A DNA stretch of 64,000 nt. Source: Novimethylophilus kurashikiensis. Its GTDB lineage: Bacteria; Pseudomonadota; Gammaproteobacteria; Burkholderiales; Methylophilaceae. The DNA lies in contig NZ_BDOQ01000003.1 in NCBI RefSeq assembly GCF_003112435.1, positions 124,001 to 188,000 on the forward strand, read 5' to 3'. The position numbers were made by a program, and so were the translations under genes. This document shows positions 1 to 10,609 of the stretch, piece after piece (positions within the stretch are counted from its first letter, which is position 1; every line of letters starts with the position of its first letter). The notes below the pieces were generated by a model that ran no database searches, had not been told where the DNA came from, and saw only the letters and a list, made by a program, of their open reading frames with translations.

Positions 1-1253
1 TGCGAATAGGCATGGGCCTTGTCGCGGATGCAGCCTTCGGCGCGGTCATCGTCCAGCGTCGGGTAGCGCATGCTTTGCGAGAAAGCAATCGTAGTAGAGA
101 TGCCTCCGGGCGCGGCGCGGAAAAACTCCTGCACTGCCGGGTCTTGCGTGCGACGGATATCCCAATGCTCCAATGCAGCCCCCATGGTCGGGGCATGCAC
201 GGTATGCACGTCGCGATGAATCAGACCGGCACGATCGAGTTCGCCCAAGATACCCATCACGCCGCCAGCGCGGTGAACGTCTTCCATGTGGTACTTCTGG
301 GTCGCCGGGGCCACCTTGGAAAGGCAGGGCACGCGACGCGACACCTGGTCGATGTCGGCCATGGTGAAATCGACACCGGCCTCGTATGCAGCAGCCAGAA
401 GGTGCAGCACTGTGTTGGTGGAGCCGCCCATGGCCACGTCCAGGCTCATGGCGTTCTCGAAGGCCTGGAAGGTCGCAATATTGCGCGGCAGCACGGAAGC
501 GTCGTCCTGCTCGTAATATCGCTTGGCGAGTTCGACGATCAGACGGCCTGCACGCAAGAACAATTGCTTGCGATCGCCGTGCGTGGCCAATGTAGAACCA
601 TTGCCCGGCAGGGAAAGACCGAGAGCTTCTGTCAGGCAGTTCATTGAGTTGGCGGTGAACATACCGGAGCATGAGCCGCAGGTGGGGCATGCGGAGCGCT
701 CGACTTCTGCCACTTGCGCATCGCTCACGTGGCTGTCGGCGGCTTCGACCATGGCATCGACCAAGTCCAATTTGCGTACCTCGCCCTGCCAATTGACCTT
801 GCCGGCCTCCATCGGGCCGCCGGACACGAAGATCACAGGAATATTCAAACGCAGCGCGGCCATCAACATGCCTGGGGTGATCTTGTCACAGTTGGAAATG
901 CACACGATGGCGTCGGCGCAGTGTGCGTTGACCATGTATTCCACGCTGTCGGCGATGAGGTCGCGGCTGGGCAGCGAATACAGCATGCCGCCGTGGCCCA
1001 TGGCGATGCCGTCGTCGACCGCGATGGTATTGAATTCCTTGGCGACGCCGCCTGCTTTTTCAATCTCGCGCGCCACCAGTTGCCCCAAGTCTTTCAGGTG
1101 CACGTGACCGGGCACGAACTGCGTGAACGAGTTGGCGATGGCGATGATGGGCTTGGAAAAATCCTCCTCCTTCATCCCCGTGGCACGCCATAGGGCACGG
1201 GCACCGGCCATGTTGCGGCCTTGGGTAGTAGTGTGGGAACGATACTTGGGCAT
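1..1253 (-). CDS. ilvD: Dihydroxy-acid dehydratase, partial (C-terminus outside window)
   Basis: Catalyses dehydration of 2,3-dihydroxy acids in valine, leucine and isoleucine synthesis using an Fe-S cluster. Reading the minus strand from the ATG at 1253 gives about 417 residues beginning [20 protein letters not shown] and running off the left edge without a stop. The family hallmarks are visible: the cysteine motifs [12 protein letters not shown] and [17 protein letters not shown], and AMGGSTNT. The similarity is to the long (about 616-residue) proteobacterial form, so roughly 200 C-terminal residues lie outside. It is divergent from lgt with a 65-bp intergenic region, an arrangement common in betaproteobacteria. 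The assignment is secure; only the 3' end is missing. Confidence 0.97.
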   Translation of the reverse strand, partial: MPKYRSHTTTQGRNMAGARALWRATGMKEEDFSKPIIAIANSFTQFVPGHVHLKDLGQLVAREIEKAGGVAKEFNTIAVDDGIAMGHGGMLYSLPSRDLIADSVEYMVNAHCADAIVCISNCDKITPGMLMAALRLNIPVIFVSGGPMEAGKVNWQGEVRKLDLVDAMVEAADSHVSDAQVAEVERSACPTCGSCSGMFTANSMNCLTEALGLSLPGNGSTLATHGDRKQLFLRAGRLIVELAKRYYEQDDASVLPRNIATFQAFENAMSLDVAMGGSTNTVLHLLAAAYEAGVDFTMADIDQVSRRVPCLSKVAPATQKYHMEDVHRAGGVMGILGELDRAGLIHRDVHTVHAPTMGAALEHWDIRRTQDPAVQEFFRAAPGGISTTIAFSQSMRYPTLDDDRAEGCIRDKAHAYS

Positions 1254-1277
1254 GACGAACCTCGAAAATTCCTAACG

Positions 1278-1283
1278 TATAAT
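1278..1283 (+). promoter_or_regulatory. Possible -10 element (TATAAT) ahead of lgt
   Basis: A perfect TATAAT lies 35 bp upstream of the lgt start in the short ilvD/lgt divergent region. No convincing -35 hexamer sits at 16-18 bp upstream, so this is only a candidate. Confidence 0.3.
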
Positions 1284-1318
1284 CTCGCAATTCTAACTCA
1301 TTCCGACCATCGCCTCTT

Positions 1319-2101
1319 ATGCTGGTTCACCCGCACTTCGATCCCATTGCCATCCACCTCGGCCCGTTCGGCATCCACTGGTATGGTCTTATGTACCTGC
1401 TGGGTTTCATGATGCTGCTGTGGCTGGGTAAATCGCGCATTCGCAAACATCCGGAATACGGCTGGACGGAGAAGCAACTCGACGACGTACTGTTCTACGG
1501 CGCGCTCGGTGTCATTCTGGGCGGACGGCTAGGGTATGTGGTGTTTTACCAGCCAGTCTATTTTTTCTCGCATCCCGCAGAGATTTTTGCGGTCTGGCAA
1601 GGCGGCATGTCCTTTCACGGAGGATTCCTGGGTGTCCTGGTCGCCGTTGCCTTATTCGCACGAAAGGAAGGCAAGCGCTGGCTTGCCATGATGGACTTCA
1701 TCGCCCCGCTCGTACCTCCGGGCTTGGCAGCAGGCCGGCTTGGCAACTTCATCAATGGTGAGCTGTGGGGACGCCCCACCGACTTGCCCTGGGGTATGGT
1801 GTTCCCGCAAGTAGATGCATTGCCGCGCCACCCTTCCCAGCTTTACGAATTTACGCTGGAAGGGATCGTCCTATTCCTTATACTGTGGCTGTATTCGAGC
1901 AAACCGCGACCAGTCGGCACCGTTTCGGGGCTATTTCTGCTGGGCTACGGCAGTTTCCGATTCCTGGTGGAGTTCACCCGCGAGCCTGATAGCTTCCTTG
2001 GATTCCTGTCCTTGGGGCTGACCATGGGACAATGGCTCAGCTTGCCCATGATTGCCCTGGGTCTATGGATGTTCCTATACAGCGCTAGGGGAAATCCCTA
2101 A
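1319..2101 (+). CDS. lgt: Prolipoprotein diacylglyceryl transferase
   Basis: Inner-membrane enzyme that transfers a diacylglyceryl group from phosphatidylglycerol to the lipobox cysteine of prolipoproteins, the first step of lipoprotein maturation. The 260-residue product has the usual family length, about seven hydrophobic segments, and the Lgt signature around [16 protein letters not shown] (residues about 140-155). The start [23 protein letters not shown] matches the conserved N-terminus (H and Y residues of the periplasmic face). Stop is followed after 77 bp by the GspE-like gene. The window contains lipoprotein substrates, for example the NodT-type protein at 32.6-34.1 kb. Confidence 0.97.
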   Translation: MLVHPHFDPIAIHLGPFGIHWYGLMYLLGFMMLLWLGKSRIRKHPEYGWTEKQLDDVLFYGALGVILGGRLGYVVFYQPVYFFSHPAEIFAVWQGGMSFHGGFLGVLVAVALFARKEGKRWLAMMDFIAPLVPPGLAAGRLGNFINGELWGRPTDLPWGMVFPQVDALPRHPSQLYEFTLEGIVLFLILWLYSSKPRPVGTVSGLFLLGYGSFRFLVEFTREPDSFLGFLSLGLTMGQWLSLPMIALGLWMFLYSARGNP

Positions 2102-2178
2102 TTTTCTTTTAGGCGCAAAAGCTGAATGGTATGATGCTTGCTCTAGGATAACCACCTTGCATCAACGACCGTTGGATA

Positions 2179-4569
2179 ATGAGCACAAATAATCTCAATT
2201 GGCCCTTGGCTGCATATGCCATTTTGGGGGAGCCGGAGCAACCGCATCCGCCATGCACCATTGTGTTGCGAGATGCGACCGAAATGCATGGAACGCTTGC
2301 CATTTTCGATCCGGATCATGGCACGGTCGCGCTCATCCCCCCTGACAGCACATCCGCCCAGAACATACCGATTGACTCCATCAAGGCGGTCCGCCTGACG
2401 CAACCGATCAGGCTGAATAGCTCGACCGTCGTCACTGAAACCCAAGGCATTTTCACCGCCCCCCAGGTTCGCCATTGCTCTCTGGAGTTCAAGGACGGCG
2501 AAATGCGGGAAATCGATTCTTTCGGCATACTGGAAACCGCGAGCGGCCTTTATCTTTACGAACCGGCCGCTGACAACGCCGGTCATTTTTTGAGGAATTT
2601 CATTCCCTCTTCGGCGATAAAAAATCACTTCATCGGCGAACCGTTAGGTAAAATTCTGATAGAGGAAAACATTGCGACTGAGGATCACGTGAACGTCGGC
2701 CTACAAAAACAACAAGAGTTGCGTAATCGTCCGTTGGGAGAATACCTGACGGAAGACGATATCATTTCGCCCGACCAGCTAGTCAAAGCGCTCAACGAAC
2801 TGCGCCATCTGCCAATGAAAAGGCTGGGCGAGGCCCTGATGGAAGCGGGCTTGATTACGCAATCCCAGCTCGAAGCCGCACTGGCCGAGCAAAAGCTGAA
2901 CCGCCGACGCTCTTTGGGCAGCATCCTGATCGACATGGGCGTAGTGGATGAGATCACCATCACCCGCATTCTGGCCCGCAAGCTGGGTATCCCCTATATC
3001 AGCCTGGCCCGCTTCAACATCGACCCCAACGCCATCAAACTCGTCCCCGAAGCAGTCGCCACCAAGTACAACCTGATTCCGCTGGGCATGGTGGATCAGC
3101 GTATTTTTGTGGCGATGGAAAACCCGTTGTTGCATGAGGCAATGAACGAGGTCCGCTTCCATGCCAAGAAAACAGCAGAGCCCGTCATGGCTTCCGGCGA
3201 CGAAATCCGCAAGGTAATCCGGACGTTTTACGGTGGCGCAAAGATTGATGACCTGGCGTCGGAGCTTTCCGAGGCCATGGACAAAGGCGATGACGAAGCC
3301 GAACAGTTCAATGAACCGAGCGAGTCAGACAACACGCTGACACGTCTGGTTAACAAGATCATTCTGGACGCCCATCAGCAGGGCGTTTCCGACATCCACA
3401 TCGAAACCTATCCGGGCAAGCGCAACAGCATCATCCGCTTCCGTAAGGATGGCGTGATGATGCATTACTTCAACCTGCCGGCCAATTATCGCGGCGCCAT
3501 TGTTTCGCGCCTTAAGATCATGGCCAATCTGGACATTTCTGAGAAGCGGAAAGGCCAGGACGGCAAGATCGACTTTTCGCAGTACGGCCCGGCACGCATC
3601 GAACTGCGTGTTGCGACCATTCCGACCACGAACGGCCTGGAAGACGTCGTCCTCCGTTTGCTGGCAGGCGGCAAACCATTGCCTCTCGCCAAGATCGGGC
3701 TCAGCGAAGACAACCTGACGCGCGTCTCGTCCTTGGCGCAACGCCCTCATGGCATGTTCCTAGTGTGCGGCCCGACAGGCTCCGGTAAAACGACCACCCT
3801 GCACTCCGTATTGGGCTTCATCAACAATGCCGAGCGCAAGATATGGACGGCGGAAGACCCGATCGAAATCACGCAGGAGGGCCTGCGCCAGGTACAGGTC
3901 AATCCCAAGATCGGCTGGACCTTCGCTACCGCCCTACGCAGCTTCCTGCGCGCCGACCCGGACGTCATCATGGTGGGCGAAATGCGGGATCGCGAAACCG
4001 CGCAGATTGGCGTCGAGGCCTCGTTGACCGGCCACATGGTGCTATCCACGTTGCATACCAATAGCGCGCCGGAATCGGTAGTGCGCCTGCTGGACATGGG
4101 CGTGGATTCGTTCAACTTTGCCGATGCCCTGCTGGGAGTGCTGGCGCAACGCCTGGCCCGCCGTCTTTGCCCGGAGTGCAAACGTCCCCACCTGGCGACT
4201 CAGGAAGAACTCGACGCCTTGGTATCAGAATACTGCGAGACCTACGAGCAAGCGCATTGCGAGTCACCTCCACATGCAGCCATTCTCTCTAACTGGCGCA
4301 GCCGTTTCGGGGACAAGAACGGCGGCATCACGCTCTACACGGCGGTGGGCTGCCCCAACTGCGACCAGACAGGCTACAAGGGGCGTCTAGGTCTACACGA
4401 ACTGCTCTTCGGCACCCCGGAAATCCGCCGCCTAATCCAGAACCGCGCACCAGTCGCCGATATCCTGGCAGCAGCACTGGACGCCGGGATGCTAACGCTC
4501 AAGCAGGACGGCATTCAAAAAGTCCTGATGGGTGATACCGATATCGCACGAGTACGTGCCACCTGCTAA
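2179..4569 (+). CDS. GspE/PilB-family secretion or pilus ATPase with four N-terminal repeats
   Basis: Cytoplasmic hexameric ATPase of the type II secretion / type IV pilus family. Residues about 1-150 form a beta-rich region I do not recognise. Residues about 153-275 hold four tandem copies of a 30-residue GspE N-domain-like unit (PLGKILIEE, PLGEYLTED, RLGEALMEA, SLGSILIDM). The ATPase domain follows, with Walker A GPTGSGKTTT at residue 531, the Asp box and GEMRDRETA, and the His box TGHMVLSTLHTN. A CPECK...CPNCD zinc pair lies near residues 670-730. At 796 residues it is longer than PilB or GspE (about 500-570). No pilin, platform or secretin gene is adjacent, so the cognate machine is unknown. 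Confidence 0.85.
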   Translation: MSTNNLNWPLAAYAILGEPEQPHPPCTIVLRDATEMHGTLAIFDPDHGTVALIPPDSTSAQNIPIDSIKAVRLTQPIRLNSSTVVTETQGIFTAPQVRHCSLEFKDGEMREIDSFGILETASGLYLYEPAADNAGHFLRNFIPSSAIKNHFIGEPLGKILIEENIATEDHVNVGLQKQQELRNRPLGEYLTEDDIISPDQLVKALNELRHLPMKRLGEALMEAGLITQSQLEAALAEQKLNRRRSLGSILIDMGVVDEITITRILARKLGIPYISLARFNIDPNAIKLVPEAVATKYNLIPLGMVDQRIFVAMENPLLHEAMNEVRFHAKKTAEPVMASGDEIRKVIRTFYGGAKIDDLASELSEAMDKGDDEAEQFNEPSESDNTLTRLVNKIILDAHQQGVSDIHIETYPGKRNSIIRFRKDGVMMHYFNLPANYRGAIVSRLKIMANLDISEKRKGQDGKIDFSQYGPARIELRVATIPTTNGLEDVVLRLLAGGKPLPLAKIGLSEDNLTRVSSLAQRPHGMFLVCGPTGSGKTTTLHSVLGFINNAERKIWTAEDPIEITQEGLRQVQVNPKIGWTFATALRSFLRADPDVIMVGEMRDRETAQIGVEASLTGHMVLSTLHTNSAPESVVRLLDMGVDSFNFADALLGVLAQRLARRLCPECKRPHLATQEELDALVSEYCETYEQAHCESPPHAAILSNWRSRFGDKNGGITLYTAVGCPNCDQTGYKGRLGLHELLFGTPEIRRLIQNRAPVADILAAALDAGMLTLKQDGIQKVLMGDTDIARVRATC

Positions 4570-4580
4570 ACAACGGGCAT

Positions 4581-4608
4581 AAAAAAGGGGCCTCACGGCC
4601 CCTTTTTT
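4581..4608. terminator. Rho-independent, bidirectional terminator
   Basis: A perfect stem with arms AAAAAAGGGGCC and GGCCCCTTTTTT around a TCAC loop. It lies 11 bp after the GspE-like stop and 9 bp beyond the ybdD stop of the opposite strand, so it can end both converging transcripts. Confidence 0.92.
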
Positions 4609-4617
4609 CTTTTTACT

Positions 4618-4809
4618 TCAGCAACAGCGCTTTACGCCATTCCACTTTCGCTCCTGCCATTGACGAAAGAAGACTTCTCTCGTCAAAGGCGTCAGTTCGG
4701 AGTGATGGTCGGCGTGGTGTTTCAGGTAACGCTCGTAAGCGTCGTCACCCGACAGTTGCCGTAGAGTTTTCCACCATGCACTTCCCCATCGTTTAAGCCC
4801 ATCAATCAC
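4618..4809 (-). CDS. YbdD/YjiX-family small protein (DUF466)
   Basis: A 63-residue protein of the YbdD/YjiX family, which is characteristically encoded just after CstA/BtsT-type transporters. The SGDDAYERYLKHHADHH segment is the family signature. Its start overlaps the cstA stop by 8 bp, indicating translational coupling. Published work on enterobacterial homologues links this small partner to pyruvate transport by CstA/BtsT; a direct partnership here is inferred from the gene order. Confidence 0.88.
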   Translation of the reverse strand: MIDGLKRWGSAWWKTLRQLSGDDAYERYLKHHADHHSELTPLTREVFFRQWQERKWNGVKRCC

Positions 4810-6871
4810 GGACGTAATCCTCGACCAATCTGCTCGGCATATGGGGAGACTCCGAGATCGGCGGAACAGGAAGCCCCACCACCTGGCGATAGCATACCCG
4901 CAACATATCGAGCACGATCACCCATAGCAACGTCACGAAAAACAAGGTCAGCCAGGCATCCAGTTGCTGATTGAAAATCAGCTGGGGGGCGACCGTTGCC
5001 TTTTCCGGCGGGAGCGTTCCGGAAGCCAATTTCGCAGCCATGTCGTGTGCGGCAGCAAAGAAACCGACGCGAACGTCTTCACTCATGATCTTCTGATAGG
5101 CCGCCGTGGTAGTAATCGTCACCAGCCAAGCCAGCGGCAAGGCTGCGATCCATGCGTGTTTGAGTTTCCCGCTCTTGACCAGGATGCCGGTGGCAACGCA
5201 CAAAGCGATTGCTGCGAGCATCTGGTTGGCGATGCCGAACAGCGGCCATAGGATATTTACCCCACCGTTCGGGTCGATCACACCGATGTAAAGAAAATAA
5301 CCCCATGCAGCGACGATGGTTCCACTCGTCAGCATGACCGACGGCGTCCAGGAGGTCTGCCCCAACTTGGGCCAAATATTACCCAGCATATCCTGCAGCA
5401 TGAAACGGCCGACACGCGTCCCGGCGTCCAGCGTTGTCAGGATGAAGAGCGCCTCGAACATGATAGCGAAGTGATACCACAAGGCGAGCAAGCCCTTGCC
5501 GAAAGCGCTCCCGAAGATACTCGCCATACCGACCGCCAAGGAAGGCGCGCCTCCAGTGCGGGCGAACAAAGTCTTCTCGCCCATCTCGTTTGCCAGCATT
5601 TGCATCTGCTCGACCGTCACCGGGAATCCCCACGAAGATATCTTGGCGACAGCATCGGCGGCCTCTTTACCTACCACTCCCGCCGGGCTGTTGATGGCAA
5701 AGAAGATGCCGGGCTCCAACACGGTCGCGGCAATGAGCGCCATGATGGCAACGAAGGACTCAAGCGCCATGCCACCGTAGCCGATCATGCGGATATCGCG
5801 CTCGTTGGCCAGCAGCTTGGGCGTGGTGCCGGAAGAGATCAGCGCGTGGAACCCCGAAATCGCGCCGCAGGCGATGGTAATGAATACAAAGGGGAACAAA
5901 GCACCGCCAAAAATCGGACCGCTGCCGTCGATGAATTGCGTCAACGCCGGCATTTTTACCTCAGGCCGCAACAGTACGATGGCCAAGGCAAGCAGCAGAA
6001 TGGTGCCCATCTTCATAAAGGTCGAGAGGTAGTCACGCGGCGCCAGCAGCAGCCAGACAGGCAACACGGCAGCGAGAAAACCATAGGCGATGATGGCCCA
6101 GGCAAGCGGCAACCCATCATGGTCGAAGAATCCCCGTAGCGCCTCGTTGTGATCTACCCAACCGCCTCCGACAACAGCGAGCAACAGCAGAACCACGCCT
6201 AGCAATGAACCCTCCAGCACTCGGCCAGGCCGAATGCTCCGCATATAAAGGCCAACGATCATGGCAATTGGAATCGTCGCAGCCACGGTCGAAGTCGCCC
6301 ATGGACTGTGCTTCATCGCATTGACCACGACCAAGCCGAGCACGGCGATCAGAATCACCATGATGACCAGCGTGGCTGTTAACGCTGCCGCGCCACCGAT
6401 AGGCCCCAACTCGTCCCGGGCCATTTGACCCAGGCTACGGCCGTCGCGACGGGTAGAAAAAAACAAGGTCACCATGTCCTGTACGCAACCGCCCAGCACT
6501 GCACCGACCAGAATCCACAGCGTCCCCGGTAAATAGCCGAACTGCGCCGCAAGCGTGGGACCGACCAACGGCCCGGGGCCTGCAATCGCAGCAAAATGGT
6601 GTCCGAAAACGATCCATTTATTGGTCGGCACGAAGTCGCGCCCGTTGTCGAACCGCTCCGCCGGCGTTGCGCGCGTCTCATCCAGTACCAGCACTTTCGC
6701 GGCGATCCAGGCTGCATAAAACCGATAGGCAATCGCGTAAACACACACCGCCGCCGTCACAAACCAAAGCGCATTGACCGATTCCCCACGGTTGAGTGCA
6801 ATGCCTCCCACTGCTGCCGCCCCCAGGATGGCAACGCCAATCCACGGCAGCTTTTTGAACAAATGATTCAT
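4802..6871 (-). CDS. cstA: CstA-family carbon-starvation / pyruvate transporter
   Basis: Polytopic inner-membrane transporter of the CstA/BtsT family, implicated in peptide or pyruvate uptake in carbon starvation. The product has about 690 residues and many hydrophobic helices, with the family motifs GHHFAAIAGPGPLVGPTLAAQ, STRRDGRSLG, LLAPRDYLSTFMK, ACGAISGFHALISSGTTPK and WPLFGIANQMLA. I chose the ATG at 6871 (MNHLFKK...) because it aligns with E. coli CstA (MNKSGKY...GYIALNRGE); a TTG at 6892 would add seven residues and has a GGATC stretch upstream. It is followed by overlapping ybdD. In an autotroph it suggests capacity for organic-acid uptake. Confidence 0.93.
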   Translation of the reverse strand: MNHLFKKLPWIGVAILGAAAVGGIALNRGESVNALWFVTAAVCVYAIAYRFYAAWIAAKVLVLDETRATPAERFDNGRDFVPTNKWIVFGHHFAAIAGPGPLVGPTLAAQFGYLPGTLWILVGAVLGGCVQDMVTLFFSTRRDGRSLGQMARDELGPIGGAAALTATLVIMVILIAVLGLVVVNAMKHSPWATSTVAATIPIAMIVGLYMRSIRPGRVLEGSLLGVVLLLLAVVGGGWVDHNEALRGFFDHDGLPLAWAIIAYGFLAAVLPVWLLLAPRDYLSTFMKMGTILLLALAIVLLRPEVKMPALTQFIDGSGPIFGGALFPFVFITIACGAISGFHALISSGTTPKLLANERDIRMIGYGGMALESFVAIMALIAATVLEPGIFFAINSPAGVVGKEAADAVAKISSWGFPVTVEQMQMLANEMGEKTLFARTGGAPSLAVGMASIFGSAFGKGLLALWYHFAIMFEALFILTTLDAGTRVGRFMLQDMLGNIWPKLGQTSWTPSVMLTSGTIVAAWGYFLYIGVIDPNGGVNILWPLFGIANQMLAAIALCVATGILVKSGKLKHAWIAALPLAWLVTITTTAAYQKIMSEDVRVGFFAAAHDMAAKLASGTLPPEKATVAPQLIFNQQLDAWLTLFFVTLLWVIVLDMLRVCYRQVVGLPVPPISESPHMPSRLVEDYVRD

Positions 6872-6893
6872 AGGCTTGTCTTTATTTTCCAAG

Positions 6894-6921
6894 TTGATCC
6901 ACTATCATTTGCAAGTATAAT
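6894..6921 (+). promoter_or_regulatory. Sigma-70 promoter candidate for tRNA-Ala
   Basis: TTGATC (6894-6899), a 16-bp spacer and a perfect TATAAT (6916-6921) lie about 30 bp before the tRNA 5' end. The spacing and position fit a stable-RNA promoter. Confidence 0.55.
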
Positions 6922-6951
6922 TCACTGCACCGCTTTAGTTGTTCACACCAT

Positions 6952-7027
<76 letters not shown>

Positions 7028-7154
7028 TCCTGACTGTAAGGGGTATGCTAAACTACAATGAGTTTTTGGCAGCCAATACTACTGCTCTCCACGTCATCAC
7101 CTCATGTGAACCTTGACTTAAGTCTTACGAATTTTGAACTCCAATTTTCAATAA

Positions 7155-8168
7155 ATGAATATCTTGTTGACAGGGGGAACGGGCTACATAGGAAGCCACA
7201 CGGCAGTTGTGCTCGAACAATCGGGTCATCAGGTGGTTCTGTTCGACAACCTCTCTAACAGCAGCCGTTCAGTGGTAAACCGGATTGCCCGGATTACAGG
7301 CAAACGCTCTGCGTTCATCCAGGGAGACATTCGAGATCAAGACCTGCTCCGGAATACTTTGATCAAACATGACATTCATGCCGTAATCCACTTCGCCGGG
7401 CTCAAAGCTGTAGGCGAGTCTGTCACGCAGCCCGTGAATTATTACGCCAACAATGTACAGGGAACCATCAGTTTGCTGCAGGCAATGCAAGCAACCGGTG
7501 TAACCACCTTGGTATTCAGTAGCAGTGCGACTGTTTACGGCCAACCGCAATATCTTCCGCTCGACGAAGACCATCCGACCAGCGCGACCAATCCTTATGG
7601 TCGAAGCAAGCTTTACATCGAAGGCATCTTGCAGGATTTAGTCGATTCCAGCTCAGATTGGCGCATTGCTTGCCTGCGTTATTTCAATCCAGTTGGTGCA
7701 CATGAAAGCGGTTTGATTGGAGAAAACCCACAAGGTACACCAAACAATCTAATGCCATTTATCGCTCAAGTAGCTTCAGGTCAAAGAAATGAGCTATCCG
7801 TTTTTGGCAGCGACTATTTAACCGCAGATGGCACAGGCATCAGAGATTACATTCACGTCATGGACTTGGCTGAGGGGCATGCGGCGGCACTTCAGTACCT
7901 GGAGACACACCCCGGATTTCAGGCAATAAACCTGGGCACAGGTGTCGGATACAGTGTGTTAGAGATGATAAAGTCGTTTGAGCACGCAAGCTCCCGACCT
8001 ATCCCTTACAAATTCACAGTTCGTCGCCAAGGGGATGTAGCCGAATGCTATGCAAATCCGAATAAGGCATTTCAACTGCTTGGATGGAAGGCACATCGTA
8101 CCCTAGATGACATGTGTTCAAGCACCTGGAAGTTCCAGCAAGCCGTCAGCGAAACCTATGAAATCTGA
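7155..8168 (+). CDS. galE: UDP-glucose 4-epimerase
   Basis: Interconverts UDP-glucose and UDP-galactose with bound NAD. The 337-residue SDR protein has the Rossmann motif GGTGYIG (residues about 7-13), SSSATVYG and the catalytic YGRSK (YxxxK), followed by the GalE substrate motif LRYFNPVGAHESG. It begins the polysaccharide cluster and overlaps manC. It could also complete the Leloir pathway with the galK/galT/galM operon 45 kb away. No strong Shine-Dalgarno is visible at this ATG, but the N-terminus MNILLTGGTGYIGSH is conserved. Confidence 0.95.
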   Translation: MNILLTGGTGYIGSHTAVVLEQSGHQVVLFDNLSNSSRSVVNRIARITGKRSAFIQGDIRDQDLLRNTLIKHDIHAVIHFAGLKAVGESVTQPVNYYANNVQGTISLLQAMQATGVTTLVFSSSATVYGQPQYLPLDEDHPTSATNPYGRSKLYIEGILQDLVDSSSDWRIACLRYFNPVGAHESGLIGENPQGTPNNLMPFIAQVASGQRNELSVFGSDYLTADGTGIRDYIHVMDLAEGHAAALQYLETHPGFQAINLGTGVGYSVLEMIKSFEHASSRPIPYKFTVRRQGDVAECYANPNKAFQLLGWKAHRTLDDMCSSTWKFQQAVSETYEI

Positions 8169-9624
8169 AACCGATACACTACAGGTTCAACCCGTTATTC
8201 TTTGCGGAGGCTCCGGTACACGGTTATGGCCTCTGTCCCGCGCAGGGTTCCCGAAACAATTTCTCTGCCTATCTGGCACGGAAAGCTTGTTTCAACAGGC
8301 GGCAAGAAGATTAAGTGCCCTTCGAAATGAAAGCATTTCTGTCGCTGCACCTTACATCGTCAGTAATGAGGAACATCGCTTCCTAGCGTTGGAGCAACTA
8401 CGAGAAGCCCAAATCGACTTAGGTGCCGCCCTGCTCGAACCCATTGGGCGAAATACTGCACCAGCTTTAACGCTAGCAGCACTAGCAGCGCTTGAAACCG
8501 GTCAAGATCCGATTCTAGCTGTCACCCCTGCCGACCAAATTGTGCGCAACGAAGCTGCATTTATTTCGGCAATGCAAGAAGCCATCGTCAATGCATCTCA
8601 AGGGGCAATCGTCGTTCTGGGAATTACGCCAGACCGACCAGAAACTGGCTATGGTTATATCAAAACCCAATCCGCCCAAGATAGCAACTCTGTTCTTAAC
8701 GTCGAACGCTTTGTTGAAAAACCCGATCTCACGACCGCGCAACGCTATCTAAGTGAAGGCGGGTATTACTGGAACGCGGGCATATTCGTTGTAAAGGCAT
8801 CCGTCTGGATGCAAGCCTTGGAATATTTTCGCCCAGATATTGCGAAATCATCTCGTGACGCTTGGGATGCAAGAACCTCCGATGCCGCCTTCATTCGGCC
8901 CGGCAAAGCTGAGTTCTCATCCATTACCAGCGAATCTGTCGACTACGCTGTGATGGAGTATTGCCCAGGAAGTCAATTTCCATTAGCCATGGTCCCGCTC
9001 GATGCCGGATGGAGCGATCTGGGCGCGTGGGATGCTGTCTGGAACACACAGGAAAAAGACGAAGCCGGCAATGTACATCAAGGGGACGTGCTAGCCCAAG
9101 ATAGTCGCAACACATTGGTCTACGCGACTGGAAGGCTGGTATCTTTGGTTGGTGTCGACGACTTGGTAGTCATTGAAACACCCGATGCGGTACTGATTGT
9201 GGATAAGTCGCGATGTCAGGACGTAAAGTACATCGTCAACGAACTTCAGCAGAATCACCGTCAAGAACAGACGCTTCATCGCAAAGTCCACCGCCCCTGG
9301 GGATGGTACGACAGTATCGACCAAGGCCAAGGGTTCAAGGTCAAGCGGATACAAGTCAATCCTAAAGCCAGCTTGAGCCTACAAATGCATCACCATCGGG
9401 CCGAGCATTGGGTGGTCGTCAAGGGTACGGCGGAAATTACTTGCGGGGACAAAACCATCCTTCTCAGCGAAAACCAATCGACCTATATCCCCTTGGGTGA
9501 AAAACATCGTCTATGCAACCCTGGCGTAACTCCATTAGAGATTATCGAGGTGCAATCGGGCAGCTATCTTGGCGAGGATGATATTGTAAGATTTGAGGAT
9601 CATTACGGACGCAGCAATCGATGA
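8158..9624 (+). CDS. manC: Mannose-1-phosphate guanylyltransferase / mannose-6-phosphate isomerase
   Basis: Bifunctional type II enzyme making GDP-mannose. The 488-residue product has the nucleotidyltransferase motif [14 protein letters not shown] near the N-terminus, VEKPD in the middle, and the C-terminal cupin isomerase domain with [10 protein letters not shown] and [13 protein letters not shown]. The start is the ATG at 8158, overlapping the end of galE by 11 bp; an upstream ATG at 8107 would add 17 residues unlike the family. It feeds fcl and gmd directly downstream. No phosphomannomutase gene is present in the window. Confidence 0.95.
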   Translation: MKSETDTLQVQPVILCGGSGTRLWPLSRAGFPKQFLCLSGTESLFQQAARRLSALRNESISVAAPYIVSNEEHRFLALEQLREAQIDLGAALLEPIGRNTAPALTLAALAALETGQDPILAVTPADQIVRNEAAFISAMQEAIVNASQGAIVVLGITPDRPETGYGYIKTQSAQDSNSVLNVERFVEKPDLTTAQRYLSEGGYYWNAGIFVVKASVWMQALEYFRPDIAKSSRDAWDARTSDAAFIRPGKAEFSSITSESVDYAVMEYCPGSQFPLAMVPLDAGWSDLGAWDAVWNTQEKDEAGNVHQGDVLAQDSRNTLVYATGRLVSLVGVDDLVVIETPDAVLIVDKSRCQDVKYIVNELQQNHRQEQTLHRKVHRPWGWYDSIDQGQGFKVKRIQVNPKASLSLQMHHHRAEHWVVVKGTAEITCGDKTILLSENQSTYIPLGEKHRLCNPGVTPLEIIEVQSGSYLGEDDIVRFEDHYGRSNR

Positions 9625-10598
9625 GTACCATTCCCAAAATTTATGTAGCGGGCCATCGAGGCATGGTAGGTTCGGCTATCGTCAGAGCGCTTCAACAACA
9701 AAGTAACACTCACATCCTTACACACACTCACGCTGAGCTAGATCTCACCAATCAGGCAGCCGTTCGTACTTTCTTCGAAACAGAAAAACCGGATCAGGTT
9801 TATCTAGCTGCGGCCAAAGTTGGCGGCATTCTCGCCAATAACAATTATCCAGCCGAATTCATCTATGAAAATCTGATGATTGAAGCCAATATCATCGATT
9901 CGGCGTTTAGGACTGGTGTTAAGAAACTGCTCTTCTTGGGTTCAAGCTGCATTTATCCGAGGCTTGCGGCTCAGCCGATGCGCGAAGATAGCTTGCTCAC
10001 CGGAACGCTAGAACCCACCAACGAGCCCTATGCAATCGCAAAAATTGCCGGAATCAAATTGTGTGAAAGCTATAATCGACAATATGGTGAGAGCCATGGC
10101 ATTGATTATCGTAGCGTGATGCCGACCAATCTCTACGGCCCTGGCGATAATTATCACCCTGAAAACTCGCACGTCATTCCAGCTTTGATTCGGCGCTTTC
10201 ATGAAGCCAAAATCAGCCATCAACCCAGTGTCAGCATATGGGGTTCAGGAACACCAAAACGTGAGTTTCTTTATGTGGACGACATGGCAACTGCATGCTT
10301 GCATGTCATGAATCTCGACAAAGCCGAGTATCTCCAGTTTACGCAGCCCATGCTCAGTCACATTAACGTAGGCTATGGTGATGACATTACAATTCGCGAA
10401 TTGGCTGAAACGATCAGCAAAACGGTGGGTTACAAAGGCACCATCACTTATGACGAATCCAAGCCTGACGGCACTCCCCGCAAGCTCATGGATAGTTCGC
10501 GCATCAACGCACTGGGATGGCAAGCCAAGGTCGATCTGGAAAGCGGTTTAGCGATGGCCTATAAAGACTTTCTACAAGCGGAAACGCTCCGAAAATAA
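9621..10598 (+). CDS. fcl: GDP-L-fucose synthase
   Basis: NADPH-dependent 3,5-epimerase/4-reductase turning GDP-4-keto-6-deoxy-mannose into GDP-L-fucose. The 325-residue SDR protein shows [12 protein letters not shown] (nucleotide binding), the family-specific [17 protein letters not shown], and the catalytic YAIAK (YxxxK). The start overlaps manC by 4 bp (ATGA). With gmd immediately downstream it completes GDP-fucose synthesis, consistent with a GT11 fucosyltransferase later in the same cluster. Confidence 0.96.
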   Translation: MSTIPKIYVAGHRGMVGSAIVRALQQQSNTHILTHTHAELDLTNQAAVRTFFETEKPDQVYLAAAKVGGILANNNYPAEFIYENLMIEANIIDSAFRTGVKKLLFLGSSCIYPRLAAQPMREDSLLTGTLEPTNEPYAIAKIAGIKLCESYNRQYGESHGIDYRSVMPTNLYGPGDNYHPENSHVIPALIRRFHEAKISHQPSVSIWGSGTPKREFLYVDDMATACLHVMNLDKAEYLQFTQPMLSHINVGYGDDITIRELAETISKTVGYKGTITYDESKPDGTPRKLMDSSRINALGWQAKVDLESGLAMAYKDFLQAETLRK

Positions 10599-10609
10599 GG
10601 ATTAAAAAC

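Noticed and set aside
46-792. A 248-residue minus-strand reading frame and a 211-residue plus-strand one at the left edge
   Set aside because: Both are shadows in other frames of ilvD. The ilvD reading has the full family sequence, while the other translations are low-complexity and Arg/His-rich.
5471-6139. A 222-residue plus-strand open reading frame inside cstA
   Set aside because: Antisense shadow of the transporter gene, rich in Gln/Arg/His and with no domain; cstA matches its family across the full length.
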